A stretch of DNA of 64,000 bases. Source: Tepidisphaeraceae bacterium. GTDB taxonomy: Bacteria; Planctomycetota; Phycisphaerae; Tepidisphaerales; Tepidisphaeraceae. The notes under the pieces were generated by a model. The model searched no databases. It saw nothing but the letters and a program-made list of their open reading frames with translations, and was not told where the DNA came from. Positions 60,994-64,000 of this stretch are shown here, piece by piece (positions within the stretch are counted from its first letter, which is position 1; each line of letters starts with the position of its first letter). A program made the position numbers and the translations under genes. The stretch covers positions 496,001 through 560,000 of the forward strand of contig DASYHQ010000018.1 of NCBI GenBank assembly GCA_035998445.1, written 5' to 3'.

Positions 60994-61134
60994 GCGTGGC
61001 ATGGGCGTCTCGCCCATGCCTGTGGACTGGAACGGGAAGTTCCATTTGCGGGCGACTGCGCTGACCAGGCCGCAGACGCTAATCGTGTCCTCCGCCCTCA
61101 CGACACGCATGGGCGAGACGCCCATGCCACGGTC
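60994..61134. repeat. Family A REPIN-like pair, copy 10
   Basis: Both units are intact and inverted, with a spacer CATTTGCGGGCGACTGCGCT identical over a long stretch to copy 7. Outer flanks are CTGAGAGGGTTTAGGAACAC on the left and GGCGCTGACACCGCCGTGTT on the right. It fills the gap between the aldo/keto reductase and nhaA. Confidence 0.92.
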
Positions 61135-61202
61135 GGCGCTGACACCGCCGTGTTCGCAAAGATGACGGCTTATAAGCAGTCGAGCGCTCACCTCCAAGAA
61201 TC

Positions 61203-62588
61203 CTAAACCCCCGCGCGCGGGCGACCTGTAAGTTGGTCCATGTCGACCACGCCTTGGCCGCGCTTGCCGGAGGTGGCCAGCAACAGGCCGCCCACCACCG
61301 CCGCCAGCACCGACGCCGCTAAGATTCCCACCTTTGCGGCCGTCAGTCGCTCTGCGGACGCGGGGAAGGCCAGGTTCGCCACCAGCAGTGACATCGTGAA
61401 GCCGATGCCGCACAGCACCGCGACCCCGGTCAGGTGCCGGACCGTACCACCGGTCGGCATCGACGCGATGCCCATCTTGATTGCGATCCACGACGCCACC
61501 AGCACGCCCAGCGGCTTACCCACGAACAGGCCGACCAGAATGCCCCACATCACCGGACTGCCGAACGCCGCCGTCCCACCACTACGCAAATCGACGCCGG
61601 CATTGGCCAGGGCGAACAACGGCACGATGATGAAGTTCACCGGCCTCAGCAGCGCGTGCTCGACGCGCGCCAGCGGGGTCTGCACGGCCTGCGAGGCCTC
61701 CTCCATCGCCAGCAGCGAGTGGCTCTGATCGTCGGTAATGACGTCGGGCGCGGTGTCCACCTCGCGCTCGAAGGTCGCCAGGTGTTGCCGTACGTAGTCG
61801 ACGTACGGCCGTTCTTCCGTCTGGCGCGTCGCCGGGATCGTGAAGGCCAGCAGCACACCGGCGATCGTCGCGTGGATGCCGCTGTAGAGCGTCGCCGCCC
61901 ACATGCCCAGGCCCAGCAGAATGTAAGGCAACGGTCGATGCACGCGTAGCAGATTTAGCGCCACCAGTGCCGCGAGGAACCCACCGGCAACCCCCAGCGC
62001 GCCGGTGTTGATGTCACCGGTGTAGAAGAACGCGATCACCATCACGGCCCCAAGATCGTCGACGATCGCGACGGCCAGCAGGAAGATCTTCACCGACGTG
62101 CTGACCGACTTCCCCACCAGCGCCAGCACGCCGATCGCAAACGCGATGTCGGTCGCCATCGGCACGCCCCACCCGTGCGAACCCTCCCCACCGGCGTTGA
62201 ACGCCAGGTAAAGCCCCGCCGGCACCACCATGCCCCCGATGGCCGCCACGAGCGGCAGCGTGGCGCTGCGGATGGAGGCCAGTTCGCCGATCACCAGTTC
62301 GCGTTTGATTTCCAGCCCCACCAGCAGGAAGAAGATGACCATCAGGCCGTCGTTCACCCAGTGTTCCAGCGATAGCGCGTGCTTGTAATCGCCGAACGTG
62401 ATCGCGAGCTTCGTGTGCCAGAAGTGCTGGTACCCATCGCCCCACTGCGAGTTGGCCCAGAACAGCGCCACGATCGCCCCGATGATCAGCAAGATGCCAC
62501 CGGCCGACTCGGCCGAGAGAAACCGGTCGATCGGGCGCAACAACGGGGCCAACTTCGACTTGACGATGGGGCTCTGAGGTGCTTCCAT
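61203..62588 (-). CDS. nhaA: Na+/H+ antiporter NhaA
   Basis: 461 residues, longer than the 390 of the Escherichia coli protein. About twelve membrane segments. The catalytic aspartate pair is in AVAIVDDLGAVMVIAF near 165, and other family blocks are VGLEIKRELVIGEL near 78 and GVPMATDIAFAIGVLAL near 130. A cytoplasmic loop of about 60 residues (about 265-325), Glu/Asp-rich, is longer than usual. It exports sodium in exchange for protons. The ATG at 62588 gives the conserved N-terminus. Confidence 0.95.
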   Translation of the reverse strand: MEAPQSPIVKSKLAPLLRPIDRFLSAESAGGILLIIGAIVALFWANSQWGDGYQHFWHTKLAITFGDYKHALSLEHWVNDGLMVIFFLLVGLEIKRELVIGELASIRSATLPLVAAIGGMVVPAGLYLAFNAGGEGSHGWGVPMATDIAFAIGVLALVGKSVSTSVKIFLLAVAIVDDLGAVMVIAFFYTGDINTGALGVAGGFLAALVALNLLRVHRPLPYILLGLGMWAATLYSGIHATIAGVLLAFTIPATRQTEERPYVDYVRQHLATFEREVDTAPDVITDDQSHSLLAMEEASQAVQTPLARVEHALLRPVNFIIVPLFALANAGVDLRSGGTAAFGSPVMWGILVGLFVGKPLGVLVASWIAIKMGIASMPTGGTVRHLTGVAVLCGIGFTMSLLVANLAFPASAERLTAAKVGILAASVLAAVVGGLLLATSGKRGQGVVDMDQLTGRPRAGV

Positions 62589-62632
62589 GCGGCGCAATAT
62601 ACTCGGATCGCTCGATACCGTAAGTGGCGGAA

Positions 62633-62772
62633 GATCGCGCCAAGGACGCCAAGATGCCAACTGCGCCAAGGCGATCCGCTTTCACGCAAAAACCGCTTAG
62701 CCCAATTTCCGAACCATGCCCGTCCTTCCTCGCTTGGCGCACTTGGCCACCTGGCGAACTTGGCGCGCGACA
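62633..62772. repeat. Paired inverted GCCAAG repeat (family H), copy 2
   Basis: The left arm GCGCCAAGGACGCCAAGATG is inverted against CTTGGCGCACTTGGCCACCT and CTTGGCGCGC on the right. The build is that of the tig-hisS gap (1786-1957). It lies between nhaA and dxr, which are divergent. Confidence 0.7.
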
Positions 62773-62858
62773 GATGCCGCGCCGCAAATCGCAGGCAGAA
62801 GCTCGGGCCAACGGTCCATCTCGCGACGGCGCCGGTTGCCCGGTATAGTGGCCCGCCC

Positions 62859-64000
62859 TTGCGAAAGAACGTCGCCATTCTCGGGTCTACGGGGTCGATC
62901 GGTTGCAACGCGTTGCAGGTGGTCGAACACCTTGGCTTGCCATGGCGGGCGAGCGCGATCAGTGGGCATCGGCAGCCGGAAAAACTGCTGGAACACGCGA
63001 AACGCCACCGGCCGGACGTCGTCGTTGTTACGGACGATTCGTGTCCCGCCAGTTGCCTGACGCAGTTGCGCCAGCACGCCGACGAAGTGCTGATCGGCGG
63101 CGCGGCCCTCGTGGAGGTCGTCCAGCGGCCCGACGTGGATATCGTTTTATCAGCAGTCGTCGGCGCCGCGGGATTGCCGGCGACCCTCGCGGCGGTGCGG
63201 GCGGGTAAGACGCTGGCGCTGGCGAATAAGGAATCGCTCGTGGTGGGTGGCAGCGTGGTCATCCCCGCGGCCAAAGCGTCGGGCGCGACCGTGCTGCCGG
63301 TCGACTCGGAGCACTCGGCGATCTTCCAGGCGATGCTGGCCGGTCGGGCCGGTGAAGTGAAGCGCGTCATCCTGACCGCCAGTGGTGGGCCGTTCCGCAC
63401 TGCAACAATCGATGAGTTGAAGCGTGCTACGTATGCCGACGCGCTCAACCATCCCACCTGGCGAATGGGGAACAAGGTCAGCATCGACTCGGCCACGATG
63501 TTCAACAAAGGCCTGGAGTTGATCGAGGCCTGTTGGCTGTTCGACTTGCCCGCGGAGAAGATCGAGATCGTCGTTCACCCGGAATCGATCGTGCATTCAA
63601 TGGTGGAGTTCATCGACGGCTCGACGCTCGCCCAACTGTCTCCCCCCGACATGCGCACCCCCATCCAGTACGCCTTGACCTACCCCGACCGGCGCACCGG
63701 ACTCGGCCGGCCGATGGATTTGGCGCGCCCGTTCAGCCTGAACTTCGAGCCGCCCGACCCCGTACGGTTTCCAGCCATAGGCCTGGCATACGAGGTGGCA
63801 CGGCTCGGCGGGACCGCCGGCGCGGTGTTCAACGCTGCCAATGAGGCCGCCGTTACCGCATTTGCCGCCGGTCGGATCACCTTTCCGCAGATTTCCGAAC
63901 TGGTTGGGCTTACAATTCAGTCGCACCGGGTTCAGCCGAATCCGACAATAGACGATCTGCTCGAGACGGATCGATGGGCCCGGTCCGACGTGGACGCGCG
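62859..64000 (+). CDS. dxr: 1-deoxy-D-xylulose 5-phosphate reductoisomerase (3' end cut off)
   Basis: 380 complete codons, running off the right edge. The first committed step of the MEP isoprenoid pathway. NADPH motif NVAILGSTGSIGCNALQV near 4, ALANKESLVVGGS near 122, the metal/substrate block DSEHSAIFQ near 149, TASGGPFR near 171, and NHPTWRMGNKVSIDSATMFN near 196 are all present. The start is inferred as a TTG at 62859, which gives the exact family N-terminus; no ATG or GTG fits the frame. TATAGT lies 10 bases before it, so the mRNA may be leaderless. The full enzyme is about 390-400 residues, so little is missing. Confidence 0.93.
   Translation, partial: MRKNVAILGSTGSIGCNALQVVEHLGLPWRASAISGHRQPEKLLEHAKRHRPDVVVVTDDSCPASCLTQLRQHADEVLIGGAALVEVVQRPDVDIVLSAVVGAAGLPATLAAVRAGKTLALANKESLVVGGSVVIPAAKASGATVLPVDSEHSAIFQAMLAGRAGEVKRVILTASGGPFRTATIDELKRATYADALNHPTWRMGNKVSIDSATMFNKGLELIEACWLFDLPAEKIEIVVHPESIVHSMVEFIDGSTLAQLSPPDMRTPIQYALTYPDRRTGLGRPMDLARPFSLNFEPPDPVRFPAIGLAYEVARLGGTAGAVFNAANEAAVTAFAAGRITFPQISELVGLTIQSHRVQPNPTIDDLLETDRWARSDVDA

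Overview
The window looks like chromosome from a high-GC Planctomycetota bacterium, most likely class Phycisphaerae (Tepidisphaeraceae/Humisphaera-like). This is inference. It rests on LEPR-XLL-type N-termini (48, 52 kb and 22-24 kb), an H-X9-DG prepilin-like protein, zinc-ribbon membrane proteins, an ECF sigma next to a VWA protein, housekeeping genes scattered outside their usual operons, and very repeat-rich intergenic DNA. I saw no rRNA, tRNA, CRISPR, transposase, integrase or phage gene. Almost every gene is an ordinary chromosomal gene.

Layout. 0-4.7 kb: end of a membrane protein, trigger factor (tig), hisS, a GYF-like zinc-ribbon membrane protein. 4.9-9.3 kb: a PLP aminotransferase, then an lptF/lptG permease pair for outer-membrane lipid export, with a 7-bp tandem array touching the lptG start. 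9.3-17 kb: DUF4139 protein, prepilin-like protein, trpD, and a PHP/glycosyltransferase fusion. 17.7-26.3 kb (minus strand): dnaE carrying an in-frame palindromic repeat, a secreted sorbosone-dehydrogenase/PA14 protein, a class IV aminotransferase, and a small acidic protein. 26.4-31.4 kb: a SpoIIE-type phosphatase, then an ECF sigma/VWA pair. 31.7-41.4 kb: leuC-like, galK, LURP-one-like, alpha/beta hydrolase, purA, argJ and a pilin-like-tail protein. 41.4-48.7 kb: YIP1-like protein, flgM, FAD oxidoreductase, a 37-aa lipoprotein, HAD phosphatase, GT-C-like membrane protein, rex. 48.8-56.7 kb: an ORF of heptads over eight phased palindromes, a secreted protein, argC, an RTX-like protein, a PQQ-propeller protein, an AraC regulator. 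57-64 kb: a 29-aa ORF, fur, infC with an ATT start, a VKOR-like protein, an aldo/keto reductase, nhaA, and dxr running off the end.

The most unusual content is the intergenic repeat load. At least eight families of palindromic or paired-inverted repeats, none coding for a mobility protein, fill nearly every gap. Family A is a REPIN/MITE-like unit of about 140 bp with two inverted copies of a CATGGGCG-type hairpin; it occurs about ten times, once in frame inside dnaE. Family B is a 0.47-0.63 kb composite with long terminal inverted repeats (43 bp perfect at the ends of one copy) around a conserved core. Families C and D are hairpins starting GTCATCCCGA and CCCTCTCCCGG. Others are GCCAAG arrays, CTCTGTG/TTCGCG arrays, and GATTTGCGATT-type inverted pairs. 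I found no single undescribed operon-scale system. The best candidates for new biology are the repeat inside DnaE, the composite elements, the covarying 21-bp palindrome array beside rex, the 7-bp array at lptG, and the argJ insertion at its self-cleavage site.
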